The position numbers and the translations under genes are program-made. Below the pieces are notes generated by a model. The model saw only the letters and a program-made list of their open reading frames with translations, ran no database searches and was not told the DNA's origin. From Thozetella sp. PMI_491 (Eukaryota; Ascomycota; Sordariomycetes; Chaetosphaeriales; Chaetosphaeriaceae): a DNA stretch of 64,000 nt. Below, piece by piece: positions 23,101 to 32,279 of the stretch (its first letter is position 1; every line of letters starts with the position of its first letter). Location: the NCBI GenBank assembly GCA_021432635.1, contig MU270032.1:930001-994000 (forward strand). Direction: 5' to 3'.

Positions 23101-23576
23101 AATTTTTTGTCGCCATCGCTCGTATCGGTGTCGGATTCGCTTCTCTTGTTGCCACCTAGAACAAATGGGGTTCGATGGATCTCGGGAGGTCTTTCTAGAC
23201 AGGGTAGCGGGGACTCCATCTCCAAGTTAGAGCGAAGCCACTCTTCCAGTGTGGAAGCGAACATCCTGTTAGGCTCAAATGCGACGTATCTGCCGACCTT
23301 CCGTCTCAGATGGGTGGGCAGATATCCGAGAACAGTCTTCGGGCCGGGTCCGATCTCTAGCACTGAGATCCAGAGGCGCGATTTGAAGAGAGGGACTAGC
23401 AGACGAGAGAGCTGAGGGATAATGAAAGATTGGTATGTCGACCATCCTGGGCCCCGCACCAAGATGTCGAAGCCTGCGCTATACTGTGCGTCAGACAATG
23501 GCTGCTTCGGGGACGACGGCGCTGTTGTTGCGGCGCTTTCCCTGAGTGCCTCCTTTAAGATATCAAGAGTGGTCAT
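20130..23576 (-). CDS. Four-domain fusion: methyltransferase / FAD oxidase / P-loop kinase / phosphoribosyltransferase
   Basis: One uninterrupted, intron-free reading frame of 1148 residues with a good ATG. Residues 1-295 look like a class I methyltransferase, with LEIGPGPKT at 73-81 and a VAFEPN acidic turn. Residues 305-760 form a PCMH/BBE-type FAD oxidase: GGGHSG at 347-352, where the His is the usual flavin-attachment residue, VGAGLWLQGGIG, and the C-terminal FGPNRSRLARLKRSLDPRNVL signature. Residues 766-955 resemble animal phosphomevalonate kinase (P-loop GQSCAGKDY at 774-782; LLHDRAYKEEHR). Residues 960-1148 resemble adenine phosphoribosyltransferase, with the PRPP loop VVVVDDVLATGKT at 1082-1094. 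All four active-site signatures look intact. The reaction is unknown; I infer assembly or tailoring of a nucleotide-like product. Confidence 0.85.
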   Translation of the reverse strand: MTTLDILKEALRESAATTAPSSPKQPLSDAQYSAGFDILVRGPGWSTYQSFIIPQLSRLLVPLFKSRLWISVLEIGPGPKTVLGYLPTHLRRKVGRYVAFEPNRMFASTLEEWLRSNLEMESPLPCLERPPEIHRTPFVLGGNKRSESDTDTSDGDKKFDVILFCHSMYGMKPQHKFIEQALGMLIEQADGGMVVVFHRDGALQLDGLVCHQTTSFPSGVVSLPDDDDTLDCFAPFVAGFVTQDMDADKAVRVEWRKACRAMGRREKTHPDRLSFSSPNVMVAFTPHATALTELMTQVPLVKGVKTVKNREACRHRPALVVRPTELWHVQQCVRWSLKHDVSLIVVGGGHSGHCLRPNVVSVDMAAFDQVHILAAGEDEGFSSALVVAEAGCRTEDIVRKAMAFGLTVPLGARPSVGAGLWLQGGIGHLSRLHGLACDAIVGAVMVSVESSRVLCIGHVPSQYRPTGAVRPENETDLLWALKGAGTNFGVVMSVTFRACAAPTYLTRNWVAPLSGNLEAQLKLSDFDNLVASKLPRDCSADAYLYWDTGRLHLGVTIIECSATRLAFDRPTMTPSAAAAFLGPEDSFKAVDAIGLFETEMYMSGMHGGHSGGKTSSFKRCVFLSRIGAVYVADMLVAAVENRPSSLCYLHLLHGGGAVGDVVVDATAFGCRDWAFACVITGVWPRDQDGSAAARAAVQWVYDVARNLLPVSTGAYGADLGPDPRDAELAAKAFGPNRSRLARLKRSLDPRNVLAYACPLPKLPMEQRLIILVTGQSCAGKDYCAEIWASMFMTCTEQKFRARVVSISDAIKREYAAATGAELTRLLHDRAYKEEHRLALTDFFRGQVHQRPGLPEDHFLNVVYDAADVDVLLITGMRDKAPVATLSHLVPDSRLLEIRVQASKETRQVRGGVLGDDKDGDDKGEDRSSIIFDNDVTGNEAAKRFAKHYLLPFLHEDLRRLANMVRPVSDFPRLGIEFRHVLNISQQPGGLKLCTSLLQSHFNGDWAKVAAVACCEAGGFVFASALASRVSIPLALIREAGKLPPPTVSVVGFPSHISSSASDDLREKRIEMNRDIVYKGASVVVVDDVLATGKTLWAVLCLLNEAGVASEYISVMVVAEFPFHRGRELLRRRGFGRVTIRSLLVFGGA

Positions 23577-23921
23577 GTTTGCTAGTTCGACGATGTGGGA
23601 GTGTGGTTCTTGCGTTAGTAAGGTTGGGGCAATGTATATGGCATGGCCGTGAGAACTGGTGGTAGTTTAAAGCTACACGGTATGGAGGCAAGAATTGAGG
23701 CTCCGTGGGTTACCAACAATGGTCGTAGGCCTCTTGCATGCTGTAGGCCTCATGATGCAGTGTAACTTGACTAGCAGAATCTAGCCAGTAACTAGCTCAA
23801 CCGATTAAAGCCTCGTATGGTATAAATTGCCGAACAACGGTTTAGTGCGTGCCGCACTGGAAATGTCCATTTCTCTCGGTTATCCAGTCCTCCCAACAAC
23901 ACCGTACACACCGCACGCACC
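23577..23921. promoter_or_regulatory. Bidirectional promoter, fusion gene / GTP cyclohydrolase
   Basis: These 345 bp separate two divergent ATGs. A TATAAATT box at 23821-23828 lies 94 bp before the cyclohydrolase start. A weaker TATAT at 23635-23639 lies about 58 bp before the fusion-gene start. Two direct copies of GTAGGCCTC, at 23725-23733 and 23743-23751, lie 18 bp apart (two helical turns are about 21 bp) in the middle and could be a regulator site. Confidence 0.55.
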
Positions 23922-24702
23922 ATGCTCAAGAATCAATCGTTCATGTTTCAGGAAGAGGCCACCGACAGCGCCGAGGCTATTTCCTCTTCAAGCGAGGCCG
24001 CAGCTCTACCAAAACTGGCTTGTGACCTTTACATCCCCGCTTCAGATTACCCACCGGAGAAGATAGGAAATGCTGCCACGTTAGAACCAAGTGTGAAAAT
24101 TGACAAGATCTCAAGCGCCATGAAGCTCGTGTTGGAGGCCCTGGGAGAGAATCCAAGCCGGGAAGGCCTACAGAAGTCCCCAGAGCGATTTGCAAAGGCC
24201 ATGATATTCTTCACTAAAGGTTATGAGGTAGACCCGACCGTCATTCTCAAAGATGCCATCTTTCATGAGCACCACCAGGGCTTGGTTCTCGTCAAGGACA
24301 TTGAGTTCTCTAGCTTATGTGAACACCACCTCATTCCGTTCATTGGCAAGGTACAAGGTACACATGTCCAGACGAAAGGCTCAATTTCTTACCCTAGGCT
24401 AGATCCATATTGGGTACATCCCCAATGGCAAAATTGTCGGCTTATCCAAGACAGCGCGAGTAGCTGAAGCCTTTGCTCGGCGGCTTCAAGTACAAGAGCG
24501 CCTCACAACCCAGGTGGCCCACTGCCTGTTTGACGTCTTGCAGCCTCGAGGAGTAGCAGTGGTAGTGGAGGCCACGCACCAGTGCATGGCGATGCGAGGC
24601 GTTCAGAAGATAGGGGCATCAACAACAACTACCTGCTTCCTGGGGGAGTTTGATACCGACAGAGATTTCAAAGAAGAATTCTGGAGGAGTCTTCAGAGAT
24701 AA
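23922..24702 (+). CDS. GTP cyclohydrolase I
   Basis: Exons 23922-24350 and 24403-24702 around a 52-bp intron give 242 residues. The enzyme opens GTP to 7,8-dihydroneopterin triphosphate, the entry step to folate, tetrahydrobiopterin and 7-deazapurines. Zinc ligands are visible: LCEHHL (Cys about 133, His about 136) and the late Cys in [10 protein letters not shown] (about 221). The [15 protein letters not shown] and QERLT blocks are intact. The N-terminal 55 residues are Ser/Ala-rich, as in other eukaryotic forms. Because it shares a promoter with the four-domain fusion gene, it is probably a pathway-specific copy rather than the housekeeping folate enzyme; that is inference. Confidence 0.92.
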
Positions 24703-24996
24703 TTATAGATGTGCCGGTGGTGATATTATCAGCCGTTTCTATGGGCAGCGGTTTGCACTCTGTCTCAGGCCTCCATTGCCGTGACTGTACGTTGTCGTTG
24801 GCCCCTAGTAGATAGCACTTAGAGGCTCTATGCTCTTACGGGAAAAAGTTAGGTCAATTGTTAACTCCCTCTTGCTTCATCCTTATTAATGCCGATTGGG
24901 TTCTACTAGTACCCCTTTTAGAGCTTCTGTCCCGGTATCTTGTTGTTCTAAGTTCAGAAGAAGAAGCCATAGCATAAAATTGATAAGCAATGCCTA

Positions 24997-25500
24997 CTAG
25001 GACTCCTCATTCTTGTTTGAAGTGGATACAACTCCTGCCGACCTGGCTTGTTGAACCATATCCAAATCCTCACCCTGCAAATTTTTACCAGAGTGCTCCT
25101 CCACCGCTTGTCCGTTCTGCTGGATACTGTTTGGCACTGGAGCTGGTGTCACAGTGGCTCCATTATTTTCCGGGTCGTCGCTAGCCTCGTCCGCGAGCAG
25201 CTCCTTGAGCGAAGGATTTGGCGTGATTTCCTCTAAAGTTTTAATTTTCAGCGTGCTATTCTCTGATTTATGGACATTCAGCAGGTACTCATCCGGAACT
25301 GTGCCCGCTATGACCGCAATGATCACCATGATGATGCCAAAGGCAATGAGCATGCCAGACAGCTGCTTCGCATCCCGGTCGCTCCTCGTCAACTGCTCGA
25401 GTGGCCAGACCACGAGAGCCCCAAGTTTGCCGGAAGCCACCGCCAGCCCCCAATAAGTTCCCCGGAACACGGTGAGGAAGATCTCGACCTGCCTTCCGAG
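24997..25500 (-). pseudogene. C-terminal remnant of an MFS phosphate/glycerophosphodiester-type transporter
   Basis: Minus-strand frame with FRGTYWGLAVASGKLGALV, a final membrane helix (LIAFGIIMVIIAVIAGTVPDE) and a long acidic tail full of Asn/Glu. This matches the last two helices and tail of fungal GIT/PHO84-like permeases. Homology stops abruptly at about 25500 and the DNA beyond does not encode the preceding helices in any frame, so the gene is 5'-truncated. It lies next to the GTP cyclohydrolase and may once have been the transporter of that locus. Confidence 0.6.
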
Positions 25501-26977
25501 ATATTTGAGAACGGAAAACTAGTCGCGCAGTGTCTGGTGGTTCGCTTATTTGAGCAACAGCCTAAAAGGACGGAGCGACCGTCGGGAGCGGGACCGGTTG
25601 TTACTCCGACCTTTGTCAACATTAGAACAAGAAAGCAAACGGAGGTCAATCTTGTCCACTATCGCAACCCGCCCATGCCAATGAAGAGATGGAAGGTAGC
25701 CATCTGGGTATCGAAAGGGTGTGATATACTCGTCTTTTCTTTCCCGAGAGAGGCTGGTGAGTTTCTTGTTACAAAATGCGACTATAAGGGACTTCGCGAC
25801 TCACATTGTCACGACACAGGCGCGAAAGCCTTCAAAGATACAGTACAGGACTGGCACCCTCAAACGCCGCGCAGATCGCTGCTTAGTGTGGATCTCTCAC
25901 ACATCCAGCAGTTTTCCATCAACCCATTCGACTAAGAAAGAATCCAGAGCACGCAAGGGTCAACGGCGGGAAACACCACCAGCCCAAGCATGACAGGGTC
26001 TTCTACAAGACCCAGCTCTACTAGTACCATCACCACCATATCCCGGCCCGATGAATCTGAGCTCTCGCCAACTTCGGCCCGGATTGTCGATTTCGAACGT
26101 GAATGGCCCATTTCGGGTGATATCTTGTATTTTTAACAAGCACTTGGGCCATGATTGTGCTGTGTGGTGCGGCAAAAGATTTCTGATTGGATGATACCCT
26201 TGGGATGTTGCGGCACACTGTCTATTATAGAGAACTAACCGACAAGGTTATTATGGGTGATGATCTTTTAATCGTGGCGCCTTCCAGCGTATAAACATGC
26301 GTTGGTTCGTTGGCACTCCAGACCTAAAATATCAAATATGGATTTTGGTCACTTGATTCGATTTCTCTCTAATTTTACCGTTTCAGAATCTGCCTTTCAA
26401 CCCGAAAACCCCCTAATAACAGCTAAACAAGCAAACTATGGAGACCTAGACTATAATGACAAACAAATAACCCCTTGATGGTCATCACAAACGATTGACG
26501 AAACTAACAAAAGAAAAGGCTCCGCTCCCTCTGAGGTACCCCATCGACGCAGATAGCCGGTGGTCTTCAATAGACAGACGCAAGCGGCCAGCATCAGGCG
26601 GCATACACACAGAATCCCTTCCCCTCCTCAAGGTCAAACAAATTGTGATCCCAGCCAAGGATAAGAATGCCGATAGGAAAGTCTTGGTTCAACCTGGAGG
26701 CCCCACGTTCGTAGCTGGCCCCTCGACAAGTCCGGGAACCCAGCATCCTCTTCGCAGCTAGTGGTCCATAATAAGGCGTACGACACAAGTAGCGCGATAG
26801 AAAGGCCGCGGGTTCCCGGTATGTTTCGAGGCAGTCAGTCTGCGACAGTAATCCGATCTTCCGCCCCTCCGACCCCGTCGGAAACCAGGGCAGTCACGGC
26901 CTTCGGCTGCATGCACACCCTCCATATCCCGTAGCCACACCGGCATGTCTTTGAGAAAGAAGAAAATGGTGGGAAGT
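25501..26977. other. Gene-poor stretch
   Basis: Open frames are short and show no family resemblance. Nothing definite is seen apart from the truncated transporter at its left edge. Confidence 0.4.
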
Positions 26978-27934
26978 TTAGCTCCGCCTGCGAAGCTTGG
27001 CCACCCCCACCCTCCTCCTCTTGCACTCGTCCCAATGCGCAACGTGCTCTTCTTCGTCGTTCGTCTTCATCCCGCAGCGGCCACAAACGAACTGTAGGCT
27101 GCGGGCCGCGCTGCAACTCCTTAAGTGGCGAAAATGGTTGTCTGGCCTAGCTCGACTGTTCCCGCATTTGCCGCACACGAATCTGTCTTGGGTCTGGCTA
27201 TGCTCTGCCGTGTCGTAGTGTCGCTTTAAATCCCTGTTGGAGCAGAAGCCCACAAGCTCGCACCCCAGCTCGCACAGATAGCGGTGCACCGCGTCTTCGT
27301 GGGACCTTGACTCCCGAGTTAGGTCAAGGCTCTGGTGTAGATACTAGTGAGAGTTCGAGGTGACTTACCGGCGACTACCGTCATCTCCAAAAACCTTGCC
27401 GCACGTGCTCGCATTAAAGCGGCAAGGAAGCAAAGTCTGCGGCGGCTGATAGATAGGCTCGTGGGGAGTTATATTTTCGGGGCTGTGGTCCGACAAGGGC
27501 CTGGCGGTCTTGGGAGCAATAATTACCGATGGCGGTCGACAGGTAGGAATGGGGCTAGATAGAATTGATATTGAAGACGGAGGAGTTTCATCTGGTAAAG
27601 AAGAGTCGTGCTGGGTAAATGGTGTCAGTGGTAAGGTGGACACCGTTGCCGGAGAATTGGTGTAGTGGCTTGGTTCTGGAGGTGCAGGTAGCTGAGCGAT
27701 GGGGTCAACAGTATCAAGTGAATCAGAGGAAAGCAGTGAAGTGTTCGGCGATGGCTCGCCAGTGAGCTCCCGCCCATGCCAATTGGTGCTAAACGTATTT
27801 AGTCGTGTCGGGGGGGCTAAGCATTCCAGCCCATGCGCTCTATCAAGTTCAAGGATACACGGGCGTACGCAGCCCTGGTCTGGGTGTACCGAGTACGGAT
27901 AGATAGAGTCGCGCCCTACGTTGGGGACAAACAA
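26978..27934 (-). CDS. C2H2-like zinc-finger protein (5' end unresolved)
   Basis: Two exons join across an intron at 27306-27368. The join creates a finger split by the intron: CRFNASTCGKVF..RRSHEDAVH. A second finger (CELGCELVGF..DLKRHYDTAEH) follows, then a third with CGKCG..HFRHLRSC and CGRCGMKTN. The N-terminal part is Ser/Pro-rich and probably disordered. The open frame runs upstream past 27934 to about 28120 without any ATG, so the true first exon is missing. Proteins with such split, irregular fingers are common and uncharacterised in filamentous fungi. It is a DNA- or protein-binding protein of unknown target. Confidence 0.6.
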
Positions 27935-28709
27935 ACCAATTGGCAGAGCCCACCACCACTGAGTCTCCTGTTGAGAGCACCTGTCTGAAGAGCTTCTACC
28001 TCCAGGTCGAACTTCAGAGTCCTCGGAGGCCGCACCCTGGCTGAAACCACAACCTAAGTCGTGACCTTCATGATGCCCTTGAATAAGGGTGGCACAGGGC
28101 CAGAGATCCGGCCCTGCGCGAGTGCGCCTTTAAATCGGCCCGTGGACCGAGCTCACCACAGTGCACAACAGCTAGAATCAAATATTAGTACAGCCCTCGG
28201 TTGTGCTGGGACATGAAATTAAACAGCGTGAACCTGGCTGAACTATACTTCAATATTGGTTTGATCCAAGCTCCGGGTTTTGACAGACGTTTGGTCAAAG
28301 GGGCACCCGACAACTGCCCGGTTGGTTGTCGTCGGGGGCTCTAGGCTGCTGAGGACGGAACAAGCAAAGGGAAATGAGAAAGGGAGACACGGTGCTTACT
28401 TAAAGACTTTCGTGGTTAGCCAGGCTGCTTCCCTGCAGCACGGAACATCTAGTACATACAATACAAATGCTCAAACGACTTCGCCCAGCTGGGTGTTGAG
28501 GCCAAAGTTACTACGGAACCACTTTACAACTCTGAGATATACAGGTGTCAAAGCAATTCGAAAAGTATATTGGAGGAATCAGGCTAACAGCGTACAGCGA
28601 CATTGGAATAAAGTACATTTTAGATGTAAGTACCCTGCTTTTCCGCGTGTGGCAATCGCGTATTGTCACACGACGGTGTGCGGCCCGCCAACAGTGATTG
28701 GACGATGAG
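27935..28709. other. Intergenic, possible unidentified first exon of the zinc-finger gene
   Basis: Probably contains the start of the zinc-finger gene on the minus strand, but no convincing ATG exon was found. Confidence 0.3.
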
Positions 28710-29291
28710 ATGGCCTCACAAGGCACACTCTCGCTAGCGTCCAAATTCTTGGCCACGGGTCGCCCAAGCAGCCTTGCCGTCAAACATGATTCTGTCCAGG
28801 CAAAGGTTGCAATGAACTCTTCTCGCACAGCGAAGAAGTCTGGAACCCCCCTCCCCCCCAAGACATCACCTATTCCCAGCAGTTTTGGATACCGGCTCTT
28901 CACGTTCAGGCCAATTGATTTTGATATCTACAATGACCTGGAGATACCATGACTATCATGACTTGAGGGGCAGGCGAAAGAAGAGCTGGAGACCATTTCC
29001 AACGAAACAGGCTCGTGCATTAACGAAGGAGAAAGCTTTTACGTATCCTCGGCCGAAAACCGAGGCAAGCTGCTCTTGGGAAAGTGCTACATCATCTTTC
29101 CCCATTACATGTAAGATAGGCGATGCGGATTTTCGAAATCTTAGAAAACATATGCCTCGGTATCGGTTTCGACAAAAGGGACCACGCAAACCCCAGGCTA
29201 AAATGGACGTCTTGACGACCTATGAGTAAGTGTTGCAAACTTGCGTGAAAGCCATAACGAGTATGTGAACTGGTGCTCATGACTTATAAAG

Positions 29292-30759
29292 GGATGCCGA
29301 GCGAGACGCAAATGACGAGAGCATATCCTCAGGCCCTGAGCTTAGCGCCCATGATGTGAAGCGGGCTTTGCCAAGTACGACGTTGATAGGGAAGCATTCG
29401 ACTCGAATCACAATTCCGTACGAAAGTTATATCGGCGCAATCCTCGGCGGACAGTTCCAGATTGGTCGTCTGATTCGGCATGAAGTTTTAGAGGGTGGTT
29501 TCGAGATTTCTGTCTATGAAGTCGTGCCACTCCTGTTTACCGCTGTGAACAGGCTTGAGGCAAAAGCTATGTCGGTGGTTTCGGACCCTGGCCTTCGCCG
29601 AATGTGCCAGCGGAAGATCGCACATCTTAAAAAGATCCTCGTAGCCACCATCGACCAAGCTGGAAAGAAGTGGCTCGTTTACAATGCTAGAGACGATTAT
29701 GAGCTGCCCACGAAGCGCATGAAGCATACTCGCATTATGAACAGCTACACTGCCGGACTGCCACAGCTGCAGCAAACCCTTGAACGTTTACCTAGCGCCA
29801 TCATAGCCGAAGCACCCCTTCGGCGAGTGCGTCGCCGGACGCCCAAGAAGTTCAACAATGAGAGGGAGACGACTGAAACGATCGAAATATCAACTAGGTC
29901 TGATAATAAAACTCTTATTTTATCAGACCTGCCCGTACCAGTAAATCATCGTTCATGGAGTGATGAGCTGAAAAGCCTCCAAAACACTGCAACAAGACTT
30001 CGGGCTGTTGATTGGGACCCAAATAATATGAAAAGACGCAAATATGGGCTTGCTTTCAAGAACGATAGGGAATTGCTCAGGTATATCCGGTTCGTGGTCA
30101 TCAATTTCAGGGATCACGAAGAGGTCGATCCTCAAACGACTTATCTCCCATCCGGCTGGTCCAGGTCGGGTCTCTCCATGCTTCAACGCTGGCGTGACTC
30201 TGGTCATGACAAATGGTGCCATGCTCGCAACTGTGAGATTCAGACTGCGGCGCGCAGGTTAGAGGACAATCTTAAAATGCTCTCGAGACCTGTTACAATC
30301 AATGAGAGTGTTTCGATAGCGAATGGTATCAGCATCTTACAGCTAAGAAGGTTATGTGAAAAGGCCGAAGTTGCCTTCAGCCGTCCGTTAGTGAGACTGG
30401 CGCTTGGTTATGAGCTGCATGATCTCCGGGAACTGGCTCGCTATGGGGACTACCAAGACAGTGAGCAGCACGAGTTTGATTATGCCCTTCGAAAGGGATT
30501 GAGCACCAGGCAGAAGAAAGTTCGGGTGGGTAGGGGACCTAAGTTCATCAAGCTCCCACAAAGGTTCATGGCCGATGCTCTCTCAGCTGGGTACTACATT
30601 GGTCAATGGGAAGCAATTTTAGAGACTCTGGGGCGCGGAGAACTGGATGCGTGGATTTCTGATCTTTCTGTCATTACTATCCCCGATGACTTATCGGTCC
30701 CGGAAAGGATGGAGAGGGCTTATGGGCTCGACTTCGGTATTTTTTGGCCGTCGAGGTAG
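29292..30759 (+). CDS. Unrecognised protein, large 3' exon
   Basis: An open exon of about 489 codons reached through a good intron (29226-29291, GTAAGT..AAAG). It is rich in basic and aromatic residues, with no signal peptide or membrane helix. I recognise no family. The 5' part is unclear: an ATG at 28710 opens a frame (MASQGTLSLASKFLATG) that meets two TGA codons near 28950-28961. The same frame then goes on with coding-like text (EELETISNETGSCINEGES) to a donor-like GTAAGA at 29111. This may be an incompletely understood splice pattern or a damaged gene. No function is proposed. Confidence 0.45.
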
Positions 30760-31744
30760 TCCGTTGAAAATATTTGTACTATAAAGCTTTGTTATATAAT
30801 TACGTCCTATGCCTAGGGCATGGGTGTTCTTTGTACGAATTTTAGGTTGCGCCAGCTTCAAAACTTCGGTCGCTGCTCATAGTGAGTAGTGAGGTGAGTT
30901 TGAGGTGCCGGAACTCTCGACCATCAGAGGCTCCAGGGCCGGATTAACGTCAAATTTGCCTTCGTGTTTAACGGCCTAGAAACGCGGGCCCTTTCCCATC
31001 AGTGCTGCCTCCCCCCACAGAAGGTTCTTGTCGGAACCCGTTTGACCCACCTCGGAAGCCTCTTCGGCCCCTAGTCTAGGCCCATCAGGTGGAAGACGTA
31101 CAACTCGGCGCAGGGACCGCACTCGAACTTCCCATTGCCACCAAACCTGAAGCCGAAGTTACAGCTAGTCGCCTTCTGCTCCTCGTAGGCGCTCCCTTCG
31201 CCCCGATGCTCAGCCCCTGGATAAAAACGAATTGGTGCAGAGTCAATTTGCCACTAACCCGGAAAGCGATGGGCGAAAGCAATGGGTGACACGGCACCAT
31301 GCAAGGTTCCAAAAATTCTGATCGGCGTTATCTGTTATTTTTTGTGACATACTTAGTTGGCACCTATAAACCTATACTCTCCCAGCCTAGTTTTATGGAG
31401 CTGACCACGCCTTTTCTATTTACAATTCGTCATATATATATTCATGTGACACAAAATACCTACGCCAAAAGGCAAAAGTGAAGCTCCTATATAATTATAT
31501 CACAATACCGGTTATTACAATTTACAAAGTCAAATGACATAACCAATTCGACGCCCGAAAGCCACGGTCTGATATCGCATCTCTCATCCTCGGAAGATTG
31601 CTCTTAACATGAGTTGCTATATTCTTCCCAATCCTCTGGGTTCGGACAAGATTCCCTTAGATCTCTAGCACCAGGCCTTTCGCACCACTTAGATGGGAGG
31701 CTTTTATTCTGTCGGCCGCAATCGGATGCAATCAGGGTTCTCGA
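30760..31744. other. Gene-poor, AT-rich at the right
   Basis: Bases 31320-31560 are AT-rich and stop-dense. No gene can be supported here. Confidence 0.4.
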
Positions 31745-32044
31745 CATTAGCACTGGCACCGAAACTGGAAGCTATTGGGTTTAGCAACGTCAGTGTGGAC
31801 GACTACAGGTGGCCAGTGGACGGAAGATGAGAGTATGAGGAAACTCGGGTTTATGTATCTAGAGTGCCAAAGGCTTGGCGCTATGGGCTTCTCGCACGTC
31901 TCTTTGACCCGCGGATTGGGATGGACGCATGAGAAAGTTGCCGAGTATGTTGAACGGGTACAGGAGGAACTCATGGACGAGCAAAAGGTCATCAAGGGGA
32001 GGATATATATGCTAGTCCATGTTGCACATGCAGTGAAGCTCTGA
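31745..32044 (+). pseudogene. C-terminal fragment of a SAM-dependent methyltransferase
   Basis: Two frames together match the last 100 residues of TAM/UbiE-like secondary-metabolism methyltransferases: KLEAIGFSNVSVDDYRWPV, then WTEDESMRKLGFMYLECQRLGAMGFSHVSLTRGLGW and EELMDEQKVIKGRIYMLVHV. The frame shifts by one base between the two blocks (about 31815). The Rossmann part with the SAM-binding motif is absent upstream. This is a dead fragment. Confidence 0.6.
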
Positions 32045-32279
32045 CTAGAATCACACCTCGCTTAGATTCGTATAGCCGCAATAGGGTCTACATGTTCTCG
32101 ATATAATCACATACTTGAGTCCCGATGTAGAAGAACTTCTGGCCTTTCTTAATAACTTGAGCTATAGCGGCCAAGACATGAGCTCCTAGAGAAGCTTAGA
32201 GCGGTGCATGCACTGACTCAAGAGTAGGCACTATCTACGCCATAGCCGGAGTTACTGCTCTAAGACAGTTCTTTTATAT

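Noticed and set aside
22654-23415. 253-codon open frame on the plus strand
   Set aside because: It lies antisense inside the methyltransferase/FAD part of the fusion gene, has no family resemblance, and arises from the GC-rich codon pattern of the real gene.
31080-31290. Plus-strand frame resembling a pirin-like tail
   Set aside because: The similarity (ELPIATKPEAEV..LLLLVGAPF) is too short and the conserved pirin residues are absent.
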